DNA of 64,000 nucleotides from JACPUX01 sp964517465 (GCA_964517465.1 CAZFEK010000013.1:1-64000); one strand, 5' to 3'. Numbered from the stretch's first letter, positions 52,382-60,900 are shown. The notes: generated from the sequence alone by a model not told the origin. Translations and numbers: made by a program.

Positions 52382-53941
52382 TCAGGTTCTTGCCGCCGCT
52401 TTGGCAGCGTTGCGAGCCCACCACAAGAGCAAACCGGCGATCAGCAGCGCCACGATCACGCCCGCAATCAGCGGCTTCGCCCCCGTGTCGGGCTTGATCA
52501 GCAGCCAATACCAGGTGGTCATGGTGTGCTTGGACCCTTTTTCGCTGTTGTTGCTGCCGTCCCAGGAGGCAAATGCGATGGGTATGAACTTGCCTTCGAC
52601 AAATTGAATGTCGCGGTCGGTTTCTTGGGTCGTCAGCGGCCTTTGTATCAGCACGCGCCAAGTGCCGTCTTCGTAGCTGCCTTTGGCCTGCAAGCCTGCA
52701 GCCTTCGCATCGCGTTTCTCGATTTCTTTGAATCCGCGGCTGTTGAGCAGCGCAATCGTCTCGCCGTCGCTTTTGCTGCCGCTCTTCCAGTGCCAGATAT
52801 TGACGGGATGGGCCGCGTCCCCCATGCCGAAATACGGCTTCTGCATATCGGACGGAATGACCACGGGAAGCTGGATCGCGACACCGTCTTCGGTGAGCGG
52901 CGGATCGCCAATTTTTTCCGCCGCATCGTCCCCTGGGATGCTGCGGGTGCGATCGTCCCATTCGAGCAGGATGGCCACGCCCTTGTCGTTGTAGAGCGCG
53001 CGCACCACCATGGTGTCGTTGGACGGAGTGAAATACCGCTCCTTGCCGATGATCTGGGGCACGAGATAGAAGGCGGTCGGCACAGCCTTCTTCCAACGCT
53101 CGTCTTTCGCATCGGCCGGCAGATCCCCTGCCGTTTTGTCGGCCTTGACCACGGTATTATTGGGATCCACCGCCAAGCCGGTCTTGGCCAGCGAGGCGAC
53201 ATAATTGGCCACATGCCAGGCTTCTTCGATCGAGAGCTTCTTGCTGCTCTTGGGATCGGAAAAGCTGGGCATTTCGGTTCCAGGTATGCCGGTCGAAATG
53301 CGGGTGAAGATGTCTTTCGGATCGGCGCTGCCGCGGTAGGTCCAGGGTTTGGTCAAATTGCGCGGCCAGGTGCGCTCGCCTCCGTCGCCCTTCAAGCGCT
53401 TCGCCAAGACGCCTTTGCCCGATTTTCCATGGCATTCGACACACCGATCGCCGTCTTCAAACAGCTTCTTGCCTTTTTCTATGCTCTCGGCCGAACTGGA
53501 TACCTGAGTGCCGTAATCGACCAGCTTCGCAGGGGGCTTGTCGTACTGCGCAAAGGTCTTGACGTAGGCCACCAGATCCCACATCTCCTGTTCGCTCAGG
53601 ATATCGCTCCAACCGGGCATGGCGGTACCCGGCATACCGTCGCGGATCATGCGGAACACGTCGTCGTCGCTGGGAACCATGTCGTCGAAAACGGACGATT
53701 TGATCTTATAGTTCCCCGAGGTGAAGTCCCGAGGCGGCGGATTGAGGAAATCCTTGGACGCACCCGCGCCGTCCCCATCGGCGCCATGGCACCAAGTGCA
53801 TCGTTTTTCATAGACCACTTTGCCCTTGTCGGCGGCGCCCGGTTTCGCGCTGGCCATACCAAACGCCGCCAGCGCCAAGGTCATGGCTAGGACCGCCTGG
53901 CCCAGCATCAGTTTCGACTTGCGAGAATGCCGATTATTCAT
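52382..53941 (-). CDS. Diheme cytochrome c fused to ethylbenzene-dehydrogenase-type heme b domain
   Basis: A 519-residue exported, C-terminally anchored protein. It has two class I cytochrome c domains (CTWCHG near residue 48 and CVECHG near residue 167), each with a MPG(T/W)- or MPSF-type Met loop. From about residue 285 follows a domain with the EB_dh/heme b fold: LEWDDRTRSIPGDDAAEKI, VAIQLPVVI, FGMGDAAHPVNIWHWK and a terminal FASWDG. The last span (PLIAGVIVALLIAGLLLWWA) anchors it. EB_dh domains are the heme b gamma subunits of DMSO-reductase-type enzymes; here there is no Mo partner nearby. It overlaps the membrane cytochrome gene by 8 bases. Confidence 0.9.
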   Translation of the reverse strand: MNNRHSRKSKLMLGQAVLAMTLALAAFGMASAKPGAADKGKVVYEKRCTWCHGADGDGAGASKDFLNPPPRDFTSGNYKIKSSVFDDMVPSDDDVFRMIRDGMPGTAMPGWSDILSEQEMWDLVAYVKTFAQYDKPPAKLVDYGTQVSSSAESIEKGKKLFEDGDRCVECHGKSGKGVLAKRLKGDGGERTWPRNLTKPWTYRGSADPKDIFTRISTGIPGTEMPSFSDPKSSKKLSIEEAWHVANYVASLAKTGLAVDPNNTVVKADKTAGDLPADAKDERWKKAVPTAFYLVPQIIGKERYFTPSNDTMVVRALYNDKGVAILLEWDDRTRSIPGDDAAEKIGDPPLTEDGVAIQLPVVIPSDMQKPYFGMGDAAHPVNIWHWKSGSKSDGETIALLNSRGFKEIEKRDAKAAGLQAKGSYEDGTWRVLIQRPLTTQETDRDIQFVEGKFIPIAFASWDGSNNSEKGSKHTMTTWYWLLIKPDTGAKPLIAGVIVALLIAGLLLWWARNAAKAAART

Positions 53942-54719
53942 TTGCCCAGGACCTCGGTTGCCTGCCGGTGTAGTTGTACAGGAAGAGAATTACCTTCCAG
54001 ATTTCATCTTCGGTAAGGAAGTCCTGCCATACCGGCATGGATGAAATCCAAGGCGCGGCCTCGCCCGGCAGGCCCGGCCCGCCAGTGGCGATGCGCCAGA
54101 ACAGGAAGGACTCCTGGAGCTGCGCGATGGTGCCGACGTCTTGGAAATTGAGCGGCGTCGGGTTCAGCCCGGCCGCGTAGGGTCCCTTTCCGTCGAGCTT
54201 GTCGCCGTGGCAGTACTGGCAGTTCTTGATGTAGACGTTACCGCCCTCGTTGACCAGAGCCTTGAATTTCTCAGGATCTTCCTTTTCGAATTTCCGATAA
54301 GGGTTTTCGAGCGTGGTGAGGTTGTAGCTCTTGCCGTAGGCCTTGAACTTCCCCGGTGGCGCAGGGTGGATGGTGCGCAATTCCACCGGCGCCTCGTAGC
54401 TCGGCGACATGCTGAAGTAGATGTAGAGCCCGCCCAGCAATGGAAGGATGACGAAGACGACGTTGCGCAGGAGTTTTTTCGACGGATCTTCGACCAAACC
54501 TTTGATCGGAGCCACCAGTTCGCGCGCGCCTTCTTCGGTGAACGTGAAGACCATCAGCGCGCCCGCCACCACAAAAACCATGTACATGGTGAGCAGGCTC
54601 TTGGGAATGAGTTGCCCCAAGACGAAGTCGAAGAACACGATGAAACCGAAATAAACCCCGGCGATCACCAAAACCAACTGCAATAAACGGGGGATGCGGC
54701 GCTTCGGTGTGGAGTTCAT
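53934..54719 (-). CDS. Membrane-bound monoheme cytochrome c
   Basis: A 261-residue protein with three N-terminal spans and a periplasmic cytochrome c domain: CQYCHG near residue 169, candidate Met in SSMPVWQDFLTEDEIWKVILFLYNYTG. The small domain between spans and heme (VELRTIHPAPPGKFK...LENPYRKF) is of unknown fold. It overlaps the diheme cytochrome gene on one side and the EB_dh fusion on the other, indicating co-translation. Likely an electron carrier docked to the CydA-like subunit. Confidence 0.88.
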   Translation of the reverse strand: MNSTPKRRIPRLLQLVLVIAGVYFGFIVFFDFVLGQLIPKSLLTMYMVFVVAGALMVFTFTEEGARELVAPIKGLVEDPSKKLLRNVVFVILPLLGGLYIYFSMSPSYEAPVELRTIHPAPPGKFKAYGKSYNLTTLENPYRKFEKEDPEKFKALVNEGGNVYIKNCQYCHGDKLDGKGPYAAGLNPTPLNFQDVGTIAQLQESFLFWRIATGGPGLPGEAAPWISSMPVWQDFLTEDEIWKVILFLYNYTGRQPRSWANE

Positions 54720-55531
54720 TTCTTCTGCCCCGCGAGATAATTCACCAAAAGCTCCAGTTCCGATGCCTTCATCTGCTCGCCGTAGGTTTTGGGCATCATG
54801 CCCGGCGCGTACCCTTTGGCGACCACGGCATCCGGGTCGATGATGGCCTGGCGCAGGTATTCCTTGTTTTTCGAGGCGCCTATGGTCTTGAGGCTGGGTC
54901 CGATCGTTCCGGCCTGGTCGCCGATGACGTGACAGGCTCCGCAGCCGTGTTTGGCGACGATGGCCTCGGGTGTCTTGAGCGGTGCTTCGTCGGCCTTTGC
55001 GGCATCGCCAGCGGCAGCCGGCGCGTCCATTTTCGGAATTTCTACGGTCACTTCGCCGCCGCTCGAATCCTGCAGATAAGCGACCACCGCCTTGACCTCG
55101 GACTCGTTGAGCCCGATCCCTCCCCCGGTCACGTCGGGCATCGGACTTTCCGTGTCGTTGGTGCCCGATTTGCCGAAGCCGGCGACGACAAAGGCCGAGG
55201 GCTTGACCAGGGACTCATGCAAATATTCTTCGACCGTCTTCGCACCGCCCTTGTAGCGCGCGTCCTTCAGCCGCTCGGCGGAAACCGCGGCAACCTTATC
55301 CAACATCGGCGCCCGACCCATGGCATTGTGGCAAAGCGTGCAAGTCCCCTTGCCGTTGAAAAGCTTCGCCCCCAAAGCGACGAACTGATCCATGGTCATG
55401 GCGCCGAGGTCCAGTTTGGCTTCCTGCGGCGGCGGTTCCGGACGAATCTGCGGTATACCGAAGTTGGAGAAACTCCAGAATCCGGCCATCACCAGCAAAC
55501 TGAAAATGACCACCTTGAAGAACATCATCAT
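54716..55531 (-). CDS. Membrane-anchored diheme cytochrome c
   Basis: A 271-residue protein with one N-terminal span (VVIFSLLVMAGFWSFSNF) and two heme c sites: CTLCHN near residue 64 and CGACHV near residue 197. Candidate axial Met residues lie in ESPMPDVTGGGIGLNESEVKAVVAYLQ and MMPKTYGEQMKASELELLVNYLAG. Starts with three consecutive ATG overlapping the CydA-like stop. It is the immediate partner of the CydA-like subunit. Confidence 0.9.
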   Translation of the reverse strand: MMMFFKVVIFSLLVMAGFWSFSNFGIPQIRPEPPPQEAKLDLGAMTMDQFVALGAKLFNGKGTCTLCHNAMGRAPMLDKVAAVSAERLKDARYKGGAKTVEEYLHESLVKPSAFVVAGFGKSGTNDTESPMPDVTGGGIGLNESEVKAVVAYLQDSSGGEVTVEIPKMDAPAAAGDAAKADEAPLKTPEAIVAKHGCGACHVIGDQAGTIGPSLKTIGASKNKEYLRQAIIDPDAVVAKGYAPGMMPKTYGEQMKASELELLVNYLAGQKK

Positions 55532-57390
55532 GCCGGCTGCTCCTTCCAATAGCCTTTGACGTCCGGATGTCGGCCGCTGATCGTGCTCAGCCAGAACACA
55601 AATATGACCATGGCCATGAAGATGATCGTCCCCACGGTCACGACGCTCGCCGCATATCCCAAGCCGGGCGTGAAAGCATCGGGCGAGGCGTCGCGGAAGA
55701 TGTTGGAGACATGCCAGTGCTGCCGTATCCCGGAGCGCACGTAACCCATCAATCCCATCAGCCAAGTAAACGCAACCGCCAGGAGGAACAGCGCATACTG
55801 CGAGCGATCGGACATGCGCCCCCAGCGCAAGGGCGCAACTTCTTTGGCGCCTTTGTACATGAAGAAATCGATCACCGTGCTGAGGATGATGATGACCAGC
55901 GTGGTCAGCACCTGCGGAATCGAGGCCGCGACTTTGTACACGGTATTGGTGAAGTAACCGTAATAGACTCCCAATATGACGATGTTCAGGAGGCCGGCAC
56001 CGAAAAGCGCCACTTGCGCGGCGTTGCCGGCGCCAACCCAGGGAACCGTGGCGATCTTGTTGGCGCGCCGGTAGAACATGAAGCTCAGGAAGGTAAACAC
56101 AATCAGGAAATTCACCGCGGTATTTTTCGCCGGCATGATGCCCAGAGCCCCGAGGTATTTGTGATAGGGGCCGCCCAGCCCCTTGAGCTCCGAGTTGGTG
56201 AGCACCAGCGTGTGCGGCGTAAACCAGACCAGAAAAGCGCCGACGAGGACGATGGCGATGTACTTGATGTTCGGATTGTAGCGATGGGCACCTTCGCTGC
56301 GCCCCATGCCGCACCACAGGTAATAGTTGGCCGATAGAAACAGCGCGCCGATCAGCACCGCTTGAATGATGAACAGCCAGGCAAACACGCCGCCCATGAG
56401 CGTAATGCCCATCTGCTGGCTATAAGCGTAGATTTCCGCCGTCAGGTAATAGCCGGCAAAAGGCAGGGGCAGCAGCGCCGAAATGGCGATGAAGTTGGCG
56501 TTGTAGCCCATCCAGTCGTAGTGCGCGCGCTCGGCTGCCTTCTGCGCGCTGAGAAACTTGAAGGCGGCGTAAGCACCGACGATCGAGCCTCCGTAAGCGA
56601 CGTTCGCGACCACGCGGTGGATATTGATCGGATTCCACAAATAATTGTGAATCGCTGCCCAAGTATTGCCGTTGAATACGCCCTGGGCATCGACGGCAGC
56701 CGGGCTCATCATGAAAGTGGTCCAGGCGTTCGCCAGGAACATCAGTTGCAGACCCACGGCATTGAGCAGCAAGCCCAGGGTGAGATGCACCCATTTCTTG
56801 TTTCCGCCCTGCAGCCAGTGCCACCCGTAGTAATAAACGTACAGCACCGCACTCTCGGCGAAAAACAGCAAGGCATAGGCCCACATGCTCTCCTTGAAGA
56901 TCAGCGCAAGGTAGTTGAACAGATGGGGATAAAAAAGCACCAGCCCGAAGCAAAGCAGGCCCCCCAAGATCGCCGTCAGCGAGTAGGCGCTGATGCTCAC
57001 CTTGATGAATTCATAGGCCATGTTGTCGTAGCGCCGGTCGCGCGTCCACATGCCGATGGCTTCGATGATGAAGACGAACATCGGCACCGCCACGACAAAA
57101 GCGCCGAACCACAAGTGCAGCTGCGCGATCAGCCACACCGCGACCCGAGAATTCACTCCTTTGACGGTCGGATAGTCGGCGGCGGTCAGTTTGGGCGCGG
57201 GCGGAAAACTCGGCTTCGCCGCCGCCGCATCGGCGGCGGTATTTCCCGCCGGGGCGGCGGGTGCTGCGGCGGCGGTAGCGGCCGGCTTGGCCGCATCGTC
57301 GGCAGCCGAGGCCGGCGTCGGAAACGCGAATGCTGCCGCCAAGGCCAGCCAGATCAGCCCCAAGAGAAACGCGATGTTACGTGTCAGCAC
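55528..57390 (-). CDS. CydA-superfamily (cytochrome bd-like) subunit with no long Q-loop
   Basis: A 620-residue polytopic protein with signal-like N-terminus and an Ala/Pro linker. GTG start at 57390 has AGGAG upstream. By eye it follows CydA: AQLHLWFGAF (His19 position), LLFFAESAVLYVYYYGW (Glu107 region), NPINIHRVVANVAYGG (His186 region) and GIRQHWHV (Gly-Arg-Gln-Pro-Trp region). The long periplasmic quinol loop of E. coli CydA is absent, and the residue at the Glu445 position does not appear to be Glu. About 13 spans are present. This fits the non-quinol-binding lineages of the bd superfamily, which pair with cytochromes c. It sits directly upstream of diheme cytochrome c genes. Confidence 0.85.
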   Translation of the reverse strand: MLTRNIAFLLGLIWLALAAAFAFPTPASAADDAAKPAATAAAAPAAPAGNTAADAAAAKPSFPPAPKLTAADYPTVKGVNSRVAVWLIAQLHLWFGAFVVAVPMFVFIIEAIGMWTRDRRYDNMAYEFIKVSISAYSLTAILGGLLCFGLVLFYPHLFNYLALIFKESMWAYALLFFAESAVLYVYYYGWHWLQGGNKKWVHLTLGLLLNAVGLQLMFLANAWTTFMMSPAAVDAQGVFNGNTWAAIHNYLWNPINIHRVVANVAYGGSIVGAYAAFKFLSAQKAAERAHYDWMGYNANFIAISALLPLPFAGYYLTAEIYAYSQQMGITLMGGVFAWLFIIQAVLIGALFLSANYYLWCGMGRSEGAHRYNPNIKYIAIVLVGAFLVWFTPHTLVLTNSELKGLGGPYHKYLGALGIMPAKNTAVNFLIVFTFLSFMFYRRANKIATVPWVGAGNAAQVALFGAGLLNIVILGVYYGYFTNTVYKVAASIPQVLTTLVIIILSTVIDFFMYKGAKEVAPLRWGRMSDRSQYALFLLAVAFTWLMGLMGYVRSGIRQHWHVSNIFRDASPDAFTPGLGYAASVVTVGTIIFMAMVIFVFWLSTISGRHPDVKGYWKEQPA

Positions 57391-57461
57391 AATCAACTCC
57401 TGTTCCAGAACACGCCTGCGCACCCCTTGCGGCCGGCGCGGCGTGTCCTTGCGGGGGCGAA

Positions 57462-57578
57462 CTAATGGCTGTAGATCAGCGTCAGTCCATGCAGCTTCAT
57501 GATGGAAAAATCCAGCGCCAAGAACACCAGGGCAAACACAGCAAACGCGACAAGGAAGGGCAGCAGTTGCTTGATCAT
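57462..57578 (-). CDS. Tiny single-span membrane protein (38 residues)
   Basis: A 38-residue ORF with one transmembrane helix (LLPFLVAFAVFALVFLALDF) and a short C-terminal MKLHGLTLIYSH. It starts 5 bases after the preceding small gene's stop and lies just upstream of the CydA-like gene. Size and position recall CydX/CbdX subunits of cytochrome bd oxidases. No family match is claimed. Confidence 0.6.
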   Translation of the reverse strand: MIKQLLPFLVAFAVFALVFLALDFSIMKLHGLTLIYSH

Positions 57579-57582
57579 GGTG

Positions 57583-57708
57583 TCAGGCCCTCAAGAACCA
57601 ATAAAAAAACGCGGCCAGCGCGAGGGTTACTACCCCAAACACAGCCGGCCCCAGCCAGGGAGGTCCGCAATCCTTGGCCTCACATGCTTCATCGAACTTC
57701 GCACTCAT
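57583..57708 (-). CDS. Small single-span protein (41 residues) with two Cys
   Basis: A 41-residue protein starting at 57708 (AAAGGGGAAAGTG upstream). The N-terminal part has EACEAKDCGPPW with two Cys five residues apart; one C-terminal span (AVFGVVTLALAAFFYWFLRA). Followed 4 bases later by the 38-residue ORF. Could be a small subunit of the CydA-like complex; the Cys pair may bind metal or form a disulfide. Confidence 0.58.
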   Translation of the reverse strand: MSAKFDEACEAKDCGPPWLGPAVFGVVTLALAAFFYWFLRA

Positions 57709-57929
57709 CACTTTCCCCTTTGTGGCTGCACCCGCGCGCACCCCCGGCTGGCGGCACGCAAAAGCGCCCAGCAAACGCCGCAATCTGATGGCGAAGGAAA
57801 ACCGGAGTTGCGGCTCGCCCGAGCACCCTCATTAGGCTTCATTCGCCGCACTACGCCGCGGCCACGCGAGCATTGGGTGCCGGGCCTCCCCTCACCGCGA
57901 AGGCGCGCCCGGTCCACCCAAGCGGCAGG

Positions 57930-58034
57930 CTAAAAGACGTAGAAATACAGGATCAAGCAGACAAACAAAGCGTTGACCAGCAAACCGGTAAAGATCAACG
58001 CATCAGCCAGAAACTCCCTGCTCCAGAACCCCAC
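57930..58034 (-). CDS. Tiny single-span membrane protein (34 residues)
   Basis: A 34-residue ORF from a GTG at 58034, GGGGAG 8 bases upstream, encoding FLADALIFTGLLVNALFVCLILYFYVF, a single hydrophobic helix. It sits 14 bases after the cytochrome c stop. Third tiny membrane ORF before the CydA-like gene; may be a subunit or spurious. Confidence 0.45.
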   Translation of the reverse strand: MGFWSREFLADALIFTGLLVNALFVCLILYFYVF

Positions 58035-58048
58035 TCCTTCGGCTCCCC

Positions 58049-58414
58049 TTACTTCGCTTTCCCCTTGCAATTACACAGTTTTCGGATATGCGCGAGCAAT
58101 TCGTCAACTTCGGCAGCGCTGAGCGTGTTGCCCCAGGGCGGCATCAGCGGCGACTTGCTGATAGCTGGTCCGCCGTCTTTGATGACGCTCCGGATATCCT
58201 CGTCGGAACGCTTCTCCATGTCTTCTTTGTTAGTGAAATTGCGCGGATCCGTGGCGAAGTCCTTGGTGACGTTGATTCCCTTGCCGTCACCCGCGGTGCC
58301 ATGACACTGCGCGCAGTAGAAATCAAAGGTCTGCTTCGCATCGGCTTGCGCCAAGCCGGCCGCGCCCAAACCGCAGGCCAATGCCAGCGCCGGCAAAATA
58401 ACCATTCGTTTCAC
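58049..58414 (-). CDS. Small soluble monoheme cytochrome c
   Basis: A 121-residue secreted class I cytochrome c with signal peptide (AGLAQADA) and heme site CAQCHG near residue 34. Axial Met candidate MPPWGNTLSAAEVDELLAHI. The C-terminus has an extra CNC pair. GTG start at 58414 with GGAGGG 8 bases upstream. Likely a mobile carrier feeding the CydA-like complex. Confidence 0.88.
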   Translation of the reverse strand: MKRMVILPALALACGLGAAGLAQADAKQTFDFYCAQCHGTAGDGKGINVTKDFATDPRNFTNKEDMEKRSDEDIRSVIKDGGPAISKSPLMPPWGNTLSAAEVDELLAHIRKLCNCKGKAK

Positions 58415-58443
58415 GAGTCTATCCCTCCGTGCTTGGCCGAGCG

Positions 58444-59094
58444 TCATTGGAAAGACGCCACAAAGGCGGCCACGTTTTCGATGTCTTTCGGGTTCAGGAC
58501 ACCGGCAAAGTCCGGCATGTCGCGAACCGGCTTAAAGGTCTTGGTATTGGCGAGATAGGCGTTGATCCAATCTGGATTCAGCCGCTTGCCCGCACCGACC
58601 AGGGTTGGCCCGCTCAGCCCGCCCTGTGCTTGGCCCTTGGCGGGATAAGTGTGGCATCCGGTGCAAGGCATTTTTTTGGTGAAAATGGCGCGGCCCTGGA
58701 CCGATTCCTTGGGTTGTATGACACCGGCCTTGACCGCGGGGCTGGTCAAGCTCATCAGGTAATCGGTCAATGCGGCGGCATCGGCGGCCGATGATTTGGG
58801 ATGGTCCCCGGCGTTTTTGTCCTTGATCGAGTTGTACTTCAGCGGTCGAATCGGAACGGGCTTCTGCAACCAGTCGCTGAGCCACGCTTTCTGAAACTTG
58901 CTTCCGGCATACCAAAGCTCGGGGCCTTTTTTGGCCAGTTGATCAGCGATGGTTTTTTCTTTTGCCGGACCATCCGTGTAATGACAACTGGCGCAGTTCT
59001 TTTTGAATATCGCATCCCCTCCCGCAGCCTGAACCGGGCCAGACATCAGCGCCAAGGCTCCTGCGAGGGTTACGACGCCTGAAAGCAAATTCAT
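58444..59094 (-). CDS. Secreted diheme cytochrome c
   Basis: A 216-residue secreted protein (MNLLSGVVTLAGALALMS signal) with heme sites CASCHY near residue 35 and CTGCHT near residue 143. The linker DYLMSLTSPAVKAGVI separates two small cytochrome domains. Start at 59094 has GAAGGGA upstream. It is preceded by two FNR/DNR-like boxes, so it heads an oxygen-regulated transcript that may run into the 58049 and CydA-like genes. Confidence 0.9.
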   Translation of the reverse strand: MNLLSGVVTLAGALALMSGPVQAAGGDAIFKKNCASCHYTDGPAKEKTIADQLAKKGPELWYAGSKFQKAWLSDWLQKPVPIRPLKYNSIKDKNAGDHPKSSAADAAALTDYLMSLTSPAVKAGVIQPKESVQGRAIFTKKMPCTGCHTYPAKGQAQGGLSGPTLVGAGKRLNPDWINAYLANTKTFKPVRDMPDFAGVLNPKDIENVAAFVASFQ

Positions 59095-59181
59095 ATCGCG
59101 TCCCTTCTCAATGCCGAAGATTGGAAAAAAAACCGCTACTGAAACTGCAACACATGGCTGCAGGGTTTTTACACTTTGGCT

Positions 59182-59195
59182 TTGATGAATGTCAA
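59182..59195 (-). promoter_or_regulatory. FNR/DNR-type box 1 upstream of diheme cytochrome
   Basis: TTGATGAATGTCAA, a consensus match (TTGAT-N4-GTCAA), centred 94 bases upstream of the cytochrome start at 59094. A -41.5 placement would put transcription start near 59147, and a TGTAAA-like -10 is visible there. Confidence 0.7.
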
Positions 59196-59235
59196 TTGTT
59201 TGCGCGTGGATATTGCAGCGCAATAGCGCATTTGC

Positions 59236-59249
59236 GTGACCTTGATCAA
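59236..59249 (-). promoter_or_regulatory. FNR/DNR-type box 2 (one mismatch)
   Basis: GTGACCTTGATCAA differs from TTGAC-N4-ATCAA at one base and lies 54 bases upstream of box 1. Tandem FNR-family sites can tune expression. It is the weaker of the two. Confidence 0.45.
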
Positions 59250-59301
59250 TACCGACCAAGTCGGGCGCAGAACCAGCCGGCTGAACCGCGGCGAATCGCC
59301 G

Positions 59302-59805
59302 CTATTCTTTGTAAGAGCCCGGGGCTCTTTTGTCTTTGAGGGCGACCTCGATGGGGCGTTTGTCTAGCGGAGTCTCCGCCAGCCGAATTAGCGCCGCATC
59401 CCCCTGCAGCAGGCGCTTCAAGTTGTGCTCGCCCCAACCGGCCTCCCAATTGCCCACCATGGCATTCCATGCCTGGGCAATAGCGACCGCTTCGGCATCG
59501 GAAAAGGGGCGGAAGACTTGTTGCTGCTGATTGCTCAGCTCGACGTATTTCTTCATCGTGTGCGCAACCACAATAAAAGGCGGTCCGCAGCGCGCGCAAT
59601 ATTTGAGTATCTTGTCGGCGTTGTGACATCCGGTGCAGCGCCCGTAAGCGATGCTGATGGCTTCTTCGGGTGTGTAGGCGAGGTAGCCGCGGTATTTCGC
59701 TTCGGCGAGGACGCGGGCGGAAAGCGGATTGGGCACGAGCGCAAGCCCGGCGATCGAAGCCACGACCGCAAAAACCGCGACGGCTGCCCAATGACCAGTT
59801 TTCAA
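59302..59805 (-). CDS. Membrane-anchored monoheme cytochrome-like protein
   Basis: A 167-residue protein from a TTG at 59805 with AGGAGG upstream (an earlier TTG at 59829 has no site). One N-terminal span, then PEEAISIAYGRCTGCH heme site near residue 62 followed by a second Cys pair CARCGPP and a VVAHTMKKY segment. A Cys pair just after a heme site is unusual and may bind another metal. Precedes the diheme cytochrome gene by 207 bases. Confidence 0.75.
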   Translation of the reverse strand: MKTGHWAAVAVFAVVASIAGLALVPNPLSARVLAEAKYRGYLAYTPEEAISIAYGRCTGCHNADKILKYCARCGPPFIVVAHTMKKYVELSNQQQQVFRPFSDAEAVAIAQAWNAMVGNWEAGWGEHNLKRLLQGDAALIRLAETPLDKRPIEVALKDKRAPGSYKE

Positions 59806-59848
59806 GACCCCGCCTCCTGCCTCTACCAAAAGCCTCGGAAAAAAAATA

Positions 59849-60880
59849 TTACCGCAACCAGAGTTTGGGCACGATACTCGTATCGAGCCGGTTTAGCGTG
59901 CCTTTTTCGGTGTCGGCAAACCAAACATCACCCTTGCTGTCGAGCCCGATACCGGCTGGCCGGCTTTTCCCGGGGTCGGTGTCGATCTCCAAAAAACCCT
60001 TGCTCGACGGATCGAAGACGCCGACTTTGCTACTGGTGCGCAGGGTGAAATAGATCTTGCCATCACGGGCCGCCGCCAAACTTTCGATGACTCCGCCTCT
60101 AGGCAAGGAGAAAGCGGAGAACTTCCCTTTGGTTGGATCGAAGGACATCAAATTGCGCCCGATGTGACCGCCAAACCAGAGCAGGCCGGCCCGATCGACC
60201 ACCAGGTCGCGCGGCGACTCGAAGGCATTGGGCAAGTCCAACTCGCGCATCACGCCATTCTTGGGGTTGAGGCGTACCAGCTTATTGCCTTGCGTGAGCA
60301 GAAACCAAACCAAACCCGAGCGATCCACGGCGATGCCGGCCGGGCGGCTGTTCGGCGTGGCAATGGCGAACTCGCGGAAGCGCTGCTGGCGCGGGTCGAA
60401 CATGCCCACCTTGTTGCCGTAAAACTCGGTGAACCAGATCCGGCCTTCACCGTCGGCGGCGACCCGCGAGGGCATGCTGTCGACGCTGGGCAGGTCCCAC
60501 TCTTTCCAGCGCGAGCTTGCCGGGTCGAGCACCGCGAGTTGGTTGGCGTTCGACTCGACCACCCAGATCGTTCCGTCCCGGTTGACCGTGAGGTCCGCGG
60601 GAAAGCTGTTGGGTGTCGGTAGCGGGTGCTCGGCAAAGCGACTTGCCGCCTTCTGGTAACTGCCCAGGCGATGAAAATTGGACTGAATGTACCAAACGGT
60701 GTCGCGCTGGTCGATCACCAAGCGCGTCGGGAAGGCATGCGCCGTGGGAATGGGGAAAGCCTGCAGCGCGTTCGCCGAGTCTGCTCCCGAAGGGCTTGCC
60801 GCGAAACCCGCTCCAGAAAGGACGGCGCCTGCGCATACGCACCAAACAAGCGCGACGGAAAAGCGGCTGAACGTCTTCAA
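59849..60880 (-). CDS. Vgb-like NHL/beta-propeller secreted protein 1
   Basis: A 343-residue secreted protein with six or seven propeller repeats of the virginiamycin B lyase (Vgb/SMP-30) type: repeated IWVVESNANQLAVLDP, IWFTEFYGNKVGMFDP and VWFLLTQGNKLVRLNP. The true lyase catalytic His residues are not obvious. Start chosen at TTG 60880 (MKTFSRF, signal peptide); ATG-less start is uncertain. Located downstream of a homologous propeller gene; probably a structural or binding subunit of the cytochrome locus, not antibiotic resistance. Confidence 0.78.
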   Translation of the reverse strand: MKTFSRFSVALVWCVCAGAVLSGAGFAASPSGADSANALQAFPIPTAHAFPTRLVIDQRDTVWYIQSNFHRLGSYQKAASRFAEHPLPTPNSFPADLTVNRDGTIWVVESNANQLAVLDPASSRWKEWDLPSVDSMPSRVAADGEGRIWFTEFYGNKVGMFDPRQQRFREFAIATPNSRPAGIAVDRSGLVWFLLTQGNKLVRLNPKNGVMRELDLPNAFESPRDLVVDRAGLLWFGGHIGRNLMSFDPTKGKFSAFSLPRGGVIESLAAARDGKIYFTLRTSSKVGVFDPSSKGFLEIDTDPGKSRPAGIGLDSKGDVWFADTEKGTLNRLDTSIVPKLWLR

Positions 60881-60900
60881 GGGAAGCAAGCAACCCGCAT

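Noticed and set aside
55528..57390. NorB or other heme-copper oxidase subunit
   Set aside because: The His pattern and helix landmarks follow CydA, not the six-His heme-copper family.
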